From: a bacterium
GTDB taxonomy: Bacteria > Bacillota > Clostridia > Oscillospirales > Acutalibacteraceae
Direction of reading: 5' to 3'
NCBI GenBank assembly: GCA_020625875.1
Contig: JAHLAX010000070.1
Coordinates: forward strand, 89,221 to 153,220
Length of the DNA stretch: 64,000 bases
In this document: positions 51,530 through 59,334 of the stretch, in pieces
How positions within the stretch are numbered: the first letter of the stretch is position 1
How the letters are laid out: the number at the start of each line of letters is the position of its first letter
Position numbers and translations under genes: made by a program
The notes under the pieces: generated by a model
The model's input: only the letters and a program-made list of their open reading frames with translations
What the model was told of the DNA's origin: nothing
The model's database searches: none

Positions 51530-51563
51530 AAACACCCCGTTACATAGCGGGGTGTTTGTTTTT
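51530..51563 (+). terminator. Terminator of the Cys-rich secreted protein gene
   Basis: Stem AAACACCCCG/CGGGGTGTTT with an 8-nt loop, followed by GTTTTTG. Confidence 0.88.
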
Positions 51564-51578
51564 GTCACTTCTAAAATA

Positions 51579-51629
51579 TTGACAAAACAACTCTTTTATT
51601 ATATAATTAACCTACTATATAGATAGGTT
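51579..51629 (+). promoter_or_regulatory. Thiol-operon promoter with AACCTA-N9-TAGGTT operator at the start site
   Basis: A consensus promoter: TTGACA (51579-51584), 17 nt, TATAAT (51602-51607). The inverted repeat AACCTA (51609-51614) / TAGGTT (51624-51629) follows at once and covers the expected start of transcription, an ideal repressor position. The same repeat overlaps the nifS promoter at 18962-18982. Confidence 0.8.
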
Positions 51630-51646
51630 TAATATATTTTAGATTT

Positions 51647-51739
51647 GAGGCAGCTTATTATGAAGATGTTTTCCTGTAAAAGTATGATGCGAGGCGATAT
51701 GTGTATGTCGTCTTGCTTTTTATGTCTGAATACTGCCTC
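51647..51739 (+). promoter_or_regulatory. Complementary arms around the leader peptide (attenuator parts 1 and 2)
   Basis: GAGGCAG (51647-51653, containing the leader ribosome site) is the exact complement of CTGCCTC (51733-51739). The latter can also pair over 5 bp with the terminator's 5' arm, so the three structures exclude each other. Confidence 0.5.
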
Positions 51740-51749
51740 TATCAATTGA
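51660..51749 (+). CDS. Cys/Met-rich leader peptide of the thiol operon (29 aa)
   Basis: A 29-codon frame with Cys at 6, 15, 19 and 22 and Met at 1, 3, 9, 10, 14 and 16. One third of its residues therefore contain sulfur. GAGG lies 9 nt before the ATG. It lies between the promoter and a terminator-like hairpin, the layout of amino-acid attenuators. Ribosomes short of charged tRNA-Cys would stall on it and could let the downstream genes be read. An alternative is a tiny metal- or cluster-binding protein (CxxxCxxC). No homologue is known to me. Confidence 0.6.
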   Translation: MKMFSCKSMMRGDMCMSSCFLCLNTASIN

Positions 51750-51774
51750 CAACAAAGGTTATTGTTATTATTCG

Positions 51775-51798
51775 GAGGCGTGGAAACGCCTCTTTTTC
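51775..51798 (+). terminator. Attenuator terminator of the thiol operon
   Basis: Stem GAGGCG (51775-51780) / CGCCTC (51787-51792), loop TGGAAA, then TTTTTC. It lies 26 nt after the leader stop codon and just before the ribosome site of the first structural gene. Confidence 0.65.
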
Positions 51799-51818
51799 TA
51801 TTTACAGGAGTTTTTATT

Positions 51819-52592
51819 ATGTGCGAAATATACGGCTTCTCTGGAAAGCTTGAACGAGAACTGAACAGCGATTTGCGACGGTTTTATTCCCATTGCTCAG
51901 AACATCCAAATGGCTGGGGGCTGGCAATCATTAATAAATCTGACACTGAAATATTAAAAGAAGAATGTCGGGCGGATAAAAGCGAGCTGTTGGCTGAAAG
52001 GCTCAAAAGATCTATAAAGGCAAAAACAGCTCTCGCTCATATTCGTCTCGCGACAATCGGTCACGAGGAATACGACAACTGCCACCCTTTTACGTCGGTT
52101 GACAACAGCGGCAGAACTTGGACGCTGATTCACAACGGGACGATTTTTGAAAGCGATAATATCGGCAAATATGTTTTTCTGCAAAAGGGAGAAACCGACA
52201 GCGAGAGAATTCTTCTCTACATTGTTGACAGTATAAACAAAAAGAGCGCTGAGCTTGGACGTGATTTAACGGCTGAAGAACGTTTCGGGATTCTCGACGA
52301 AATCATAATAAACAGCTCGCCTAAAAACAAGCTTAATCTGCTTATCTATGACGGAGAAGTTATGTACGCGCACTCAAACTTCCGCGATTCGCTCTATTAT
52401 CGTAATGAGAAAGAGGGCATTACTTTTTCAACTCAGCCGTTATCCGAAAGCGGCTGGGAAAATGTTGAGTTTATGACACTGCTCGGCTACCGCGAGGGTG
52501 AGCATATTTTTACAGGTACAAAGCACAACCACGAGTATTTCTTTGACCCTGCCGCGTACAATCCGCTGTATATGGCTTATTCGGGACTATAA
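51819..52592 (+). CDS. Class II glutamine amidotransferase-fold hydrolase (EgtC/YafJ-like)
   Basis: An N-terminal-nucleophile protein. After Met removal Cys2 (MCEIYGF) is the nucleophile. The fold is confirmed by HPNGWGLAI, AHIRLATIG and LIHNGTIF. Relatives include YafJ and EgtC, the hydrolase that removes a gamma-glutamyl group in ergothioneine synthesis. ACAGGAG stands 8 nt before the ATG; a longer frame exists but would mask the catalytic Cys. It is the first structural gene of the thiol operon, so action on gamma-glutamyl bonds is a reasonable inference. The substrate is unknown. Confidence 0.87.
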   Translation: MCEIYGFSGKLERELNSDLRRFYSHCSEHPNGWGLAIINKSDTEILKEECRADKSELLAERLKRSIKAKTALAHIRLATIGHEEYDNCHPFTSVDNSGRTWTLIHNGTIFESDNIGKYVFLQKGETDSERILLYIVDSINKKSAELGRDLTAEERFGILDEIIINSSPKNKLNLLIYDGEVMYAHSNFRDSLYYRNEKEGITFSTQPLSESGWENVEFMTLLGYREGEHIFTGTKHNHEYFFDPAAYNPLYMAYSGL

Positions 52593-52622
52593 AATGCTCA
52601 ACGAGCTCTAAGGAGAATAAAA

Positions 52623-53984
52623 ATGAACGCTCAGAAATTGATATACGACCGTTTTATCACCCCGCTTCAGAAGCCCCGCGCAAGCTATATCGGAATTGAA
52701 ATCGAAATGCCGATAGTAAATCTGAGCGGAGAAAAAACCGAGAAATACGTCTGTATAGACGCTGTCGAAAAAGCAATCAGTCATTTCGGATTCACTCCGC
52801 AAAAGTTTGACGACAACGGAGTTTGTCACGAAGCTGTCTGCGAGGACACGAGCGATGTCTTTTCCTTTGACTGTTCCTACAACAACTTTGAAATCTCCCT
52901 CGGACGAGTGCGGACGCTTCACGAGGCTCAGGCGCGTTTCAGGGATTATGTAAGCTATATCAACACGGAATTAAGTCAAAATAACCATACACTGACGGGG
53001 ATGGGAATCAATCCGAATTATAAAATCAACGACTCTAATTTTGTTCAGTCACCGCGCTACAGTATGCTTGAAGGGTATCTGAAAAAGAGCAAAGTGTGGA
53101 ACGGAGAGTTTCATCCGTATTACGACTTCGGGACATTTTCAAGCGCGTCTCAGGTGCAGCTTGACGTAAGCGAGGAAAACCTCCTCGATACAATTGAAGC
53201 GTTTTCGCTTGTTGAGCCGCTGAAAGCCGTGTTATTCGCAAACTCTTACCTTTCCGATATACCCGAGCTTCTTTGCGCGAGGGATTATTTGTGGGAGAAC
53301 AGCCCTCACGGTATCAACTCTCGAAATGTCGGATTCTTTGAGCCGATTCCGAAATCTACAGACGAATTAGTTTCTTATCTTTCAAAGGCAAGCATTTTCT
53401 GCGCCGAGCGCGATGAAAAGTATCTTTTCTTTTATCCGATTCCTTTTGACGAATATCTCAACCGCAAGACTGTTGAAGCCGAGTATTATGACGGAGAATA
53501 TCATAAGTATTCTTTTGCGCCGAGCGCTGATGACATCAGACTTTTACGCACATATAAACAGATTGACCTGACCTCGCGCGGTACGCTTGAATTCCGTTCC
53601 GCATGTACCCAGCCTCTCTCGGAGGCTATGACGGTAGCGGCATTTCATCTCGGACTTATTAACAAAACGAAAGAACTGACAAATTTACTTAAAACATCAT
53701 TTATTTACAGTAACGGAGATTCTCCCGCCGAGCTTCGCAAAAAGATGAACCGAGCTGACTTCCTTTCGTTTGTGAATCCCGCTAAATTGAAAGCGTTACT
53801 AAATGATGTTTTAGCACTCTGCTCGGACGGCTTAAAAGAACGCGGTTACGCTGAGGGAATCTACCTCAAACCGCTTTATCGAAGAGCGGAATCACTTATA
53901 TATCCGGCAAAATATCTCGTTGAACATAAAAATCAAATCATCACCGTTATTAAAAAATACGCCGATCTTGAGGAGACGTTATGA
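52623..53984 (+). CDS. Glutamate-cysteine ligase, GCS2 family (EgtA-like)
   Basis: An ATP-dependent carboxylate-amine ligase. Family features are the N-terminal GIEIEMPIVN, the segment SLGRVRTLHEAQARFRDYV, HPYYDFGTFSSASQVQLDV around the active site, and SRGTLEFRSACTQP near the end. GCS2 proteins join glutamate to cysteine or a related amine in plants, proteobacteria and actinobacteria (EgtA). AAGGAGAA precedes the ATG. Its stop overlaps the next start by 4 nt (ATGA), so it should be made together with the second ligase. The amine substrate cannot be read from sequence. Confidence 0.85.
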   Translation: MNAQKLIYDRFITPLQKPRASYIGIEIEMPIVNLSGEKTEKYVCIDAVEKAISHFGFTPQKFDDNGVCHEAVCEDTSDVFSFDCSYNNFEISLGRVRTLHEAQARFRDYVSYINTELSQNNHTLTGMGINPNYKINDSNFVQSPRYSMLEGYLKKSKVWNGEFHPYYDFGTFSSASQVQLDVSEENLLDTIEAFSLVEPLKAVLFANSYLSDIPELLCARDYLWENSPHGINSRNVGFFEPIPKSTDELVSYLSKASIFCAERDEKYLFFYPIPFDEYLNRKTVEAEYYDGEYHKYSFAPSADDIRLLRTYKQIDLTSRGTLEFRSACTQPLSEAMTVAAFHLGLINKTKELTNLLKTSFIYSNGDSPAELRKKMNRADFLSFVNPAKLKALLNDVLALCSDGLKERGYAEGIYLKPLYRRAESLIYPAKYLVEHKNQIITVIKKYADLEETL

Positions 53985-55198
53985 TAAAACTTTTCGATAC
54001 AAAAAACATATACGGTACATTCGGTTTGGAACGCGAGACCCTGCGTGTCACATCTGACGGATATATGGCGCAAACGCCTCACCCCTTTCCTGATGACGAG
54101 CATATCGTTAAGGACTTTTGCGAGAATCAAGCAGAAATCAACACAGGCGTTCATAGCACGGCGCATGGCGCTGTAAATGAGTTAAAAAAGCACTCTAAAC
54201 GCTTGAAAGGAAAAATTAAAAAGCACGGCGAATCACTATGGATGTACTCAAACCCTCCATATATTAAAAATGATGATGACATCCCTGTAGCGATATACGA
54301 GGGCGATCAAAAAAGCAAGCACAGTTATCGTAAGTACCTCGCTGAAAAATACGGTAAATACAAGATGACTTTATCAGGTATTCACGTTAATTACTCGCTG
54401 TCGGAGGAGCTTTTGAAAACTTCGTTTTCCAAGTCTGATTACAGCGACTATATCGAGTTCAAAAGCTACTCCTATCTGCGTTTGGCTCAGGGGCTGACAG
54501 AATACGGTTGGATAATTAATCTTTTGCTCTCTGCTTCGCCTGTATGTGACGGTTCATATCTGAACCCAAAGCAAATCCGTGAAACCGTTATTACCGAATA
54601 CGCTTCTGTTCGCTGCGGAAAAGAAGGCTACTGGAATAGCTTTACTCCTGTGCTTTCTTATGACAGCATTTTATCTTACGCTGACAGCATTCAAAAATAT
54701 ATTGACAGTGGCTCGCTTGCGGGTGTCGGAGAGCTGTATTATCCTATCCGTTTAAAACCGAAGGGAGTAAACCGCCTCAACAATCTCGTGCAAAACGGAG
54801 TCAATCATATCGAGCTGCGAAACATCGACATCAATCCGTTTGCCGAGGAAGGTATAGACGTTAGGGATTTGGAGTTTTTGGAGCTTCTTATGCTATGGAT
54901 CTTCTGTACTTATAATAAAAAACTTTCGCCAGCTGACCAAATCCGCGCAGTTGAAAATCTTAAAAACTCCGCTTTGTATGATATTGACAACACGACAATA
55001 CTCGCGGATAATAATAAAAAAGAATCGCTGAGAACAGCAGGCTTGAGAATTCTCGGTGAAATGAAAGATTTTTTCGGAGAGAGCCTGACGCTTCAATATC
55101 AATCCCAAAAGCTTATCGAACAAGACGCAAGATATGCGGACATAGTGAGAGCGAATTTAAAAGATAATTACATTAACAAGGTTATTATCGGAGGATGA
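53981..55198 (+). CDS. gshA: Glutamate-cysteine ligase, class I (GshA / GshF N-terminal type)
   Basis: Second ligase of the operon, from a different family than its neighbour. Signatures are FGLERETLRVTSDG at the N terminus, LSGIHVNYS, and HIELRNIDINPFAEEGID, the core of gamma-proteobacterial GshA and of bifunctional GshF. The ATP-grasp glutathione synthetase half of GshF is absent and no gshB is nearby, so the product may be gamma-glutamylcysteine or feed another enzyme. Two ligases in tandem suggest either two products or a paired enzyme. Confidence 0.9.
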   Translation: MIKLFDTKNIYGTFGLERETLRVTSDGYMAQTPHPFPDDEHIVKDFCENQAEINTGVHSTAHGAVNELKKHSKRLKGKIKKHGESLWMYSNPPYIKNDDDIPVAIYEGDQKSKHSYRKYLAEKYGKYKMTLSGIHVNYSLSEELLKTSFSKSDYSDYIEFKSYSYLRLAQGLTEYGWIINLLLSASPVCDGSYLNPKQIRETVITEYASVRCGKEGYWNSFTPVLSYDSILSYADSIQKYIDSGSLAGVGELYYPIRLKPKGVNRLNNLVQNGVNHIELRNIDINPFAEEGIDVRDLEFLELLMLWIFCTYNKKLSPADQIRAVENLKNSALYDIDNTTILADNNKKESLRTAGLRILGEMKDFFGESLTLQYQSQKLIEQDARYADIVRANLKDNYINKVIIGG

Positions 55199-55199
55199 A

Positions 55200-55415
55200 A
55201 TGAAATCGATACTGATTAAGGATACTACCAGAGAGGAACGCGAGGAAATCATTCGCAAATCGTTGTACGGCTCCTGTGGAGCGGAATGTGAGTTCTGTTC
55301 CGGATGCGACAATCGCGGAGGCGGCAGGACTGACAGCATCTATCAGCCTTATATCGACGGAGAAAAAGAGATAAGCGAAATCAACGCAGAGTACAAAGCA
55401 CCATTTGTAAAGTAA
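55200..55415 (+). CDS. Small protein with CxxxCxxCxxC motif
   Basis: 71 residues. The N terminus (MKSILIKDTTREEREEIIRK) and end (YQPYIDGEKEISEINAEYKA) match a small clostridial family without a named function. The centre CGAECEFCSGC (C26, C30, C33, C36) could bind zinc or an Fe-S cluster or form disulfides. GGAGG is embedded in the end of gshA and the start follows that stop by one nucleotide, so it is part of the thiol operon. No signal peptide; it is cytoplasmic. Confidence 0.8.
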   Translation: MKSILIKDTTREEREEIIRKSLYGSCGAECEFCSGCDNRGGGRTDSIYQPYIDGEKEISEINAEYKAPFVK

Positions 55416-55502
55416 CATTTCTGATAAATCGTAAAACTCCGTCAAGGATTTATTCTTGTACTTTCTTGATATCAATATTCTATAGATTCAAATAATCAAA
55501 AC

Positions 55503-55641
55503 CCCTTATCTTTGTTTAGCGGCTCAATTTTTGAAAACCCTCTTAAAACGCGCAACAGGGGGATATTTGCGCGAATCGGGCATCGGGGTCAAACTACCCG
55601 AGTCCTCCACTAACCGTCCAAAATAATGGCTTAAACACTGG
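55503..55641 (+). repeat. Interspersed repeat, copy 2 (longest)
   Basis: Combines the 33-nt block also found at 51040 with the TATTTGCGCGAATC...GGCTTAAACACTGG block also found at 48305. It looks like the most complete member. No terminal inverted repeats or transposase frame seen. Confidence 0.6.
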
Positions 55642-55694
55642 TGGTTCCAATCGATTTTTTCCACACTTCAGGATAAACATACTTTGAGCAATTG

Positions 55695-55721
55695 CAGCCT
55701 CTCACCGTGCGTGAGAGGCTG
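55695..55721 (+). repeat. CTCTCAC hairpin repeat, copy 3
   Basis: CAGCCTCTCAC and GTGAGAGGCTG arms with a 5-nt loop, then TTTATC. Confidence 0.75.
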
Positions 55722-55976
55722 TTTATCAGAAGTTGAAATTATCTATCAGTCCTTTGAATACATTGTTATCATGATTGATGAAAAAAATATAGATAATCAT
55801 CTTGTGAATAGATTATTGACATATTACACTGAGTTAGATATACTAGTTTTAGAAGAAGTAAAGTAGTCCTCATTTATTGAGGCAACGCTTGGGTCCTGTT
55901 GACCAACTTCTTCTTTTTTCTTTCATTAGTATCATGTAAAGACTATCTTCCTATATTAATGTTTCTGACTGAATTA

Positions 55977-56005
55977 AGCCTCTCACTCTCGTGAGAGGCT
56001 GTTTT
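55977..56005. repeat. CTCTCAC hairpin repeat, copy 4
   Basis: AGCCTCTCAC and GTGAGAGGCT arms with a 4-nt loop, then GTTTT, just after the mmcQ/yjbR-like gene end. Confidence 0.75.
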
Positions 56006-56013
56006 CACACACG

Positions 56014-56406
56014 CTATTCATGCTCTGTTTTTCTGTCCTTTTTCTTTATCTTAACGTTGGTAAGCTCAAAACTCATATCGAGCAGAAACAAAAGCTGCTC
56101 ATCATCCACGCTACCGTCCAATGCAACGGAAATCCATTTATCCTTGCTCATATGATAAGCCGGAAAGAAGCCTTTTTCTAATCTGAGCGAGCCTATCAGC
56201 GCGGGCTCACATTTCAGATTGACGATATCAATATCGCCGTCCTCGTGTAACCCAAGTTTTGACTTTGGAATATCCATCACCAAAGCAAACCATTTTTTAT
56301 TGCTTCGGTGTCTGTAAACCGCAAAAGTTGGGTTACTCTCCCAAGGAAAATCGGGATCCGTATTGTAGGTTTCGGCAATATACTTTTGCAACTCTCTCTT
56401 ATTCAT
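56014..56406 (-). CDS. MmcQ/YjbR-family protein
   Basis: About 130 residues of the MmcQ/YjbR fold (CyaY-like). Recognisable segments are the N-terminal MNKRELQKYIAETY, FPWESNPTFAVYRHRSNKKWFALVMDIP, the central GFFPAYHMSKDKWISVALDG and the helical end. Family members are often called DNA-binding, but a cellular role is not established. ATG 56406 overlaps the LysR gene end by 8 nt with AAGGAAGAG upstream, so translation is coupled to lysR. Confidence 0.87.
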   Translation of the reverse strand: MNKRELQKYIAETYNTDPDFPWESNPTFAVYRHRSNKKWFALVMDIPKSKLGLHEDGDIDIVNLKCEPALIGSLRLEKGFFPAYHMSKDKWISVALDGSVDDEQLLFLLDMSFELTNVKIKKKDRKTEHE

Positions 56407-57292
56407 ATAGCTCTTCCTTGTATTCAAAATCCATTCTACTCTCAAGTTTATCAATAAAAAGCTGCGAAACGAGCGACAGTTTTTGCTCGCGTTTCCATAT
56501 CAGCGTTGGATGCACAGCGATTTCAGGAGTTAGCGGTCGGAAGCAGAGGTTTGAGGTTTCTGAGGTATCAACCAGTTTGTCGAATGAAACAGCATAACCG
56601 ATTCCGTCCTCGACCATCAGCGAGGCGTTATAGAGCAGATTATAGGTCGCGGCAACTTGCAAATGTCTTGCCTGCGCTCCGCTGAAAAGCGATAAACCGT
56701 TGGCTCGTGATACGATGAGTGGCTTGCCGTATAAGTCCTTTACGGTGACACTTTCTTTTGCGGTGAGCTCGCTGTCCCTACGCATTATCACACCAAAGAT
56801 CTCCTTATCATCGAGCGTAAAGTGATGATAGTTTTCACGGTCAAAGTCCGTGAAAATCAGCGCAAAATCAAGCAGCCCTCGGTCGAGCTTGTCCTTTAAG
56901 TCCTCGGTATCGCCGCTGAAAATGTTCAGCCTAATGTTGGGGTATTCCGTCTTTAAGTGATAAAACACCCTTGTGACGCGGTGCATAGAATACGATTCTC
57001 CCGCGCCGATATTCAGACTGCCCGAAATGTTATTCTTCACCTCGGAGATCTCGCTCTCCGTCAGCTCGACAAGCTGCATCATCTCGCTTGCTCTTTTGCG
57101 GAGAATCAAGCCTTCCTCGGTCAACTCGATGCGCCTTTTGCCTCTAATAAAAAGCGTCACGCCGAGCTCTTCCTCCAAATCTCGTAACTGCCTTGACAGT
57201 GACGGCTGAGAGAGATTCAGAGACTGCGCGGCGGCAGAAATGTTGCCCTCTCTTGTGACCGCCAAAAAATATTGTAAAACCCGAAATTCCAT
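56399..57292 (-). CDS. LysR-family transcriptional regulator
   Basis: The N-terminal winged HTH (NISAAAQSLNLSQPSLSRQLRDLEEELG) is followed by a periplasmic-binding-like effector domain with length typical of the family (297 aa). It diverges from the five-gene operon starting at 57415. The shared 120-nt gap holds a 17-bp palindrome with the T-N11-A pattern of LysR sites. It probably regulates that operon in response to an unknown small molecule. GAGGTGA precedes ATG 57292. Confidence 0.93.
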   Translation of the reverse strand: MEFRVLQYFLAVTREGNISAAAQSLNLSQPSLSRQLRDLEEELGVTLFIRGKRRIELTEEGLILRKRASEMMQLVELTESEISEVKNNISGSLNIGAGESYSMHRVTRVFYHLKTEYPNIRLNIFSGDTEDLKDKLDRGLLDFALIFTDFDRENYHHFTLDDKEIFGVIMRRDSELTAKESVTVKDLYGKPLIVSRANGLSLFSGAQARHLQVAATYNLLYNASLMVEDGIGYAVSFDKLVDTSETSNLCFRPLTPEIAVHPTLIWKREQKLSLVSQLFIDKLESRMDFEYKEELYE

Positions 57293-57326
57293 CAAATCAC
57301 CTCAAAATAATTATACAACACTTTAC

Positions 57327-57343
57327 TATGCTTGTAAAGCATA
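57327..57343. promoter_or_regulatory. Probable LysR operator
   Basis: TATGCTT-GTA-AAGCATA is a perfect palindrome with a 3-nt centre. An overlapping repeat CTTTAC-N7-GTAAAG starts at 57321. It lies in the divergent gap, 51 nt from lysR and 71 nt from the operon. Confidence 0.6.
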
Positions 57344-57414
57344 ATTAACTATTTAATATAAGTATTTGCTATTTATCGAATGTGGATATATAATATACTC
57401 AAGAGGTGATTACA

Positions 57415-58089
57415 ATGAAACTGAAATCAATTATATCCTGTATATTGATCCTATCTGTTATGCTTACATATTCCTCTTGCGCTGAAGCCAAGCCGAATGT
57501 AAGGTTAAGCGCGAAGAAGCTCGCTATAACTGTAGGAAAGAGCAAAACTTTAAAACTCTTCGGGACAAATAAGAAAATCGGTTTTAAGATATCTTCAGGC
57601 AAGAAATATATAAAAATAAAACGTATATCAAAAACCTCCGTTAAGATAACCGCATTAAAAAAAGGTAACGCAAAGGTGAAAGCAACCCTCGGCAAAAAAA
57701 GTTATACCTGCGCTGTAACCGTAAAAGCAAAGGCTAATACTAAGACCATAAAAATCAAAGTAAACGGGAAAAGCTTTTCCGTAAAGCTTAACAGCAGTAA
57801 GGCAGCGGCTGAATTATATAACAAACTACCGCTTACCCTTAAAATGACAGAGCTCAACGGCAACGAAAAGTATCATCTTTTTGAGAGTAGTTTTTCGGGA
57901 AATGGAAAAACTTATCCAACTATTAAAGCGGGAGACTTGATGATTTACGATAAGAATTATCTCGTTCTGTTTTATGACGATATAATTAACTCGTCTTACG
58001 AGTATATAAAAATCGGTCGGATAACCGACACAAGCGGTTTAAAAAATGCCGTCGGCAGAGGTAATGTAACTATTAATTTTACGAGGTAA
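57415..58089 (+). CDS. Lipoprotein with Ig-like and cyclophilin-like domains
   Basis: 224 residues. The signal peptide ends in YSSC (lipobox-like). A Big_2-type Lys-rich domain (residues ~30-110) comes next, then a cyclophilin-like fold domain ([17 protein letters not shown] through GRGNVTINF). Such cyclophilin-like domains recur in clostridial redox operons but their activity is not known; they lack the classical cyclophilin active site. GAGGTGAT precedes the ATG. First gene of the LysR-linked operon. Confidence 0.85.
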   Translation: MKLKSIISCILILSVMLTYSSCAEAKPNVRLSAKKLAITVGKSKTLKLFGTNKKIGFKISSGKKYIKIKRISKTSVKITALKKGNAKVKATLGKKSYTCAVTVKAKANTKTIKIKVNGKSFSVKLNSSKAAAELYNKLPLTLKMTELNGNEKYHLFESSFSGNGKTYPTIKAGDLMIYDKNYLVLFYDDIINSSYEYIKIGRITDTSGLKNAVGRGNVTINFTR

Positions 58090-58090
58090 T

Positions 58091-58672
58091 ATGAACACAA
58101 AAGAATTTATAGAGATTATGAACAGCGGCGCGGAAGTCATCGCCAAGAGCGAAACGCATTTGTATATGACATATCTCAGTAACGAGGCAATGAAGATTAC
58201 CGCCGAGTTGAACAACTCCTATCACACACCCGAAGAGATCGGCGCATTGATGGAAAAGCTGACAGGCAGACCGTTCCCCGAAGGCGCGTATATGTTCCCG
58301 CCGTTCTATACCGATTGCGGCAAAAATATAAAGCTCGGAAAGAATGTGTTTATCAACGCGGGCTGTCAGTTTCAGGATCAGGGCGGTATAACGATTGGTG
58401 ACAATACTCTGGTCGGCCCCAAGACAGTAATTGCTACGCTCAACCATCATCAAAATCCCGATAAGCGCGCGAATTTGATTCCAAAGCCTGTTGTGATCGG
58501 CAAGAATGTTTGGATAGGAGCAAATGTTACAATCTTACCGGGCGTTACAATCGGCGACGGCGCCATTATCGCTGCAGGGGCGGTTGTTAATAAAGATGTA
58601 GAAAAAAACACAATCGTGGGCGGTGTACCCGCAAAGAAGATAAAAGAAGTCGATTTGGAGGAATCGTTATGA
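58091..58672 (+). CDS. Sugar O-acetyltransferase (left-handed beta-helix)
   Basis: Hexapeptide-repeat acetyltransferase of the maltose/galactoside O-acetyltransferase (LacA/Maa) group, using acetyl-CoA. The N-terminal helix region is followed by hexapeptide coils such as [11 protein letters not shown] and [15 protein letters not shown]. The catalytic His lies in ATLNHHQNP. It starts one nucleotide after the upstream stop. In this operon it may acetylate a sugar or small molecule handled by the neighbouring hydrolase. Confidence 0.9.
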   Translation: MNTKEFIEIMNSGAEVIAKSETHLYMTYLSNEAMKITAELNNSYHTPEEIGALMEKLTGRPFPEGAYMFPPFYTDCGKNIKLGKNVFINAGCQFQDQGGITIGDNTLVGPKTVIATLNHHQNPDKRANLIPKPVVIGKNVWIGANVTILPGVTIGDGAIIAAGAVVNKDVEKNTIVGGVPAKKIKEVDLEESL

Positions 58673-59319
58673 GGCGAGGGGAAAATAAAAAACCTCAAAC
58701 AGCTGTGACTTTACTCTTAGTTGTTGCAATGTTATTCTCTCACACACTCTTTACAAGCGCGGCTGTCAGATACGATGTGAATCGGGACGGAAAGTTTAAT
58801 ATCTCAGACGCGACAACGATTCAAAAATACCGTGTAGGATTATTATCGGAAGATGATATTGATTCCGCTCAAGCCGACGCAAACAGAGATGGAAAAATAA
58901 CAATCAGAGATGCCACCTGTATTCAAATGATATTAGCGGGTATTTTAAAAGAAACCGATGATAACAACGAAGATATGAAAATCAGTATAAACGATACCAG
59001 TATTGATGTTAATTGGGAGGAAAACGAAGCAGTAGACGCTCTGAAAGCAGCCGTAAAAGATAATCCTATGACGATTAATATGTCAATGTACGGAGGCTTC
59101 GAGCAGGTGGGTTCACTCGATATGAGTCTGCCTCATAATGATACCCGAATCACTACCGAACCCGGTGATGTTATACTCTACTCGGGCAATCAAATTGTCT
59201 TATTCTATGGTTCAAACACATGGTCATATACCCGTCTCGGAAAAATTAAAAATATGAATGAAGAACAGTTGAGAGAGCTTCTCTCAAAAGGAAACGTAAC
59301 AATAACTATTTCAATTTAA
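58669..59319 (+). CDS. Dockerin-cyclophilin-like fusion, secreted
   Basis: 216 residues. Signal peptide, then two dockerin Ca-binding repeats ([19 protein letters not shown] and [20 protein letters not shown]), then a cyclophilin-like domain ([21 protein letters not shown] through KGNVTITI). The dockerin is N-terminal, which is less common. The fusion implies that this uncharacterised domain is delivered to a cellulosome-type scaffold. It overlaps the acetyltransferase by 4 nt. Two of the five operon genes therefore encode the same domain with different surface-attachment modes. Confidence 0.87.
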   Translation: MRRGENKKPQTAVTLLLVVAMLFSHTLFTSAAVRYDVNRDGKFNISDATTIQKYRVGLLSEDDIDSAQADANRDGKITIRDATCIQMILAGILKETDDNNEDMKISINDTSIDVNWEENEAVDALKAAVKDNPMTINMSMYGGFEQVGSLDMSLPHNDTRITTEPGDVILYSGNQIVLFYGSNTWSYTRLGKIKNMNEEQLRELLSKGNVTITISI

Positions 59320-59334
59320 AAAGGAGTCTTTATT

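Larger units (their letters stand above)
55416..56013. other. Gene-free region rich in interspersed repeats
   Basis: About 600 nt. It holds interspersed repeat copy 2 (55503-55641) and two CTCTCAC hairpins (55695, 55977). Short open frames here overlap the hairpins and have no ribosome sites. Confidence 0.65.

Noticed and set aside
51575..51818. T-box riboswitch for tRNA-Cys
   Set aside because: No T-box core sequence or specifier stem was found; the leader has a translated Cys-rich frame instead.
55684..55866. 60-codon open frame in the repeat-rich gap
   Set aside because: It begins inside a hairpin repeat, lacks a ribosome site and has no recognisable protein features.
48438..56005. CRISPR-like array made of the CTCTCAC hairpins
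   Set aside because: The four copies are kilobases apart, differ in loop length and no cas genes are present.
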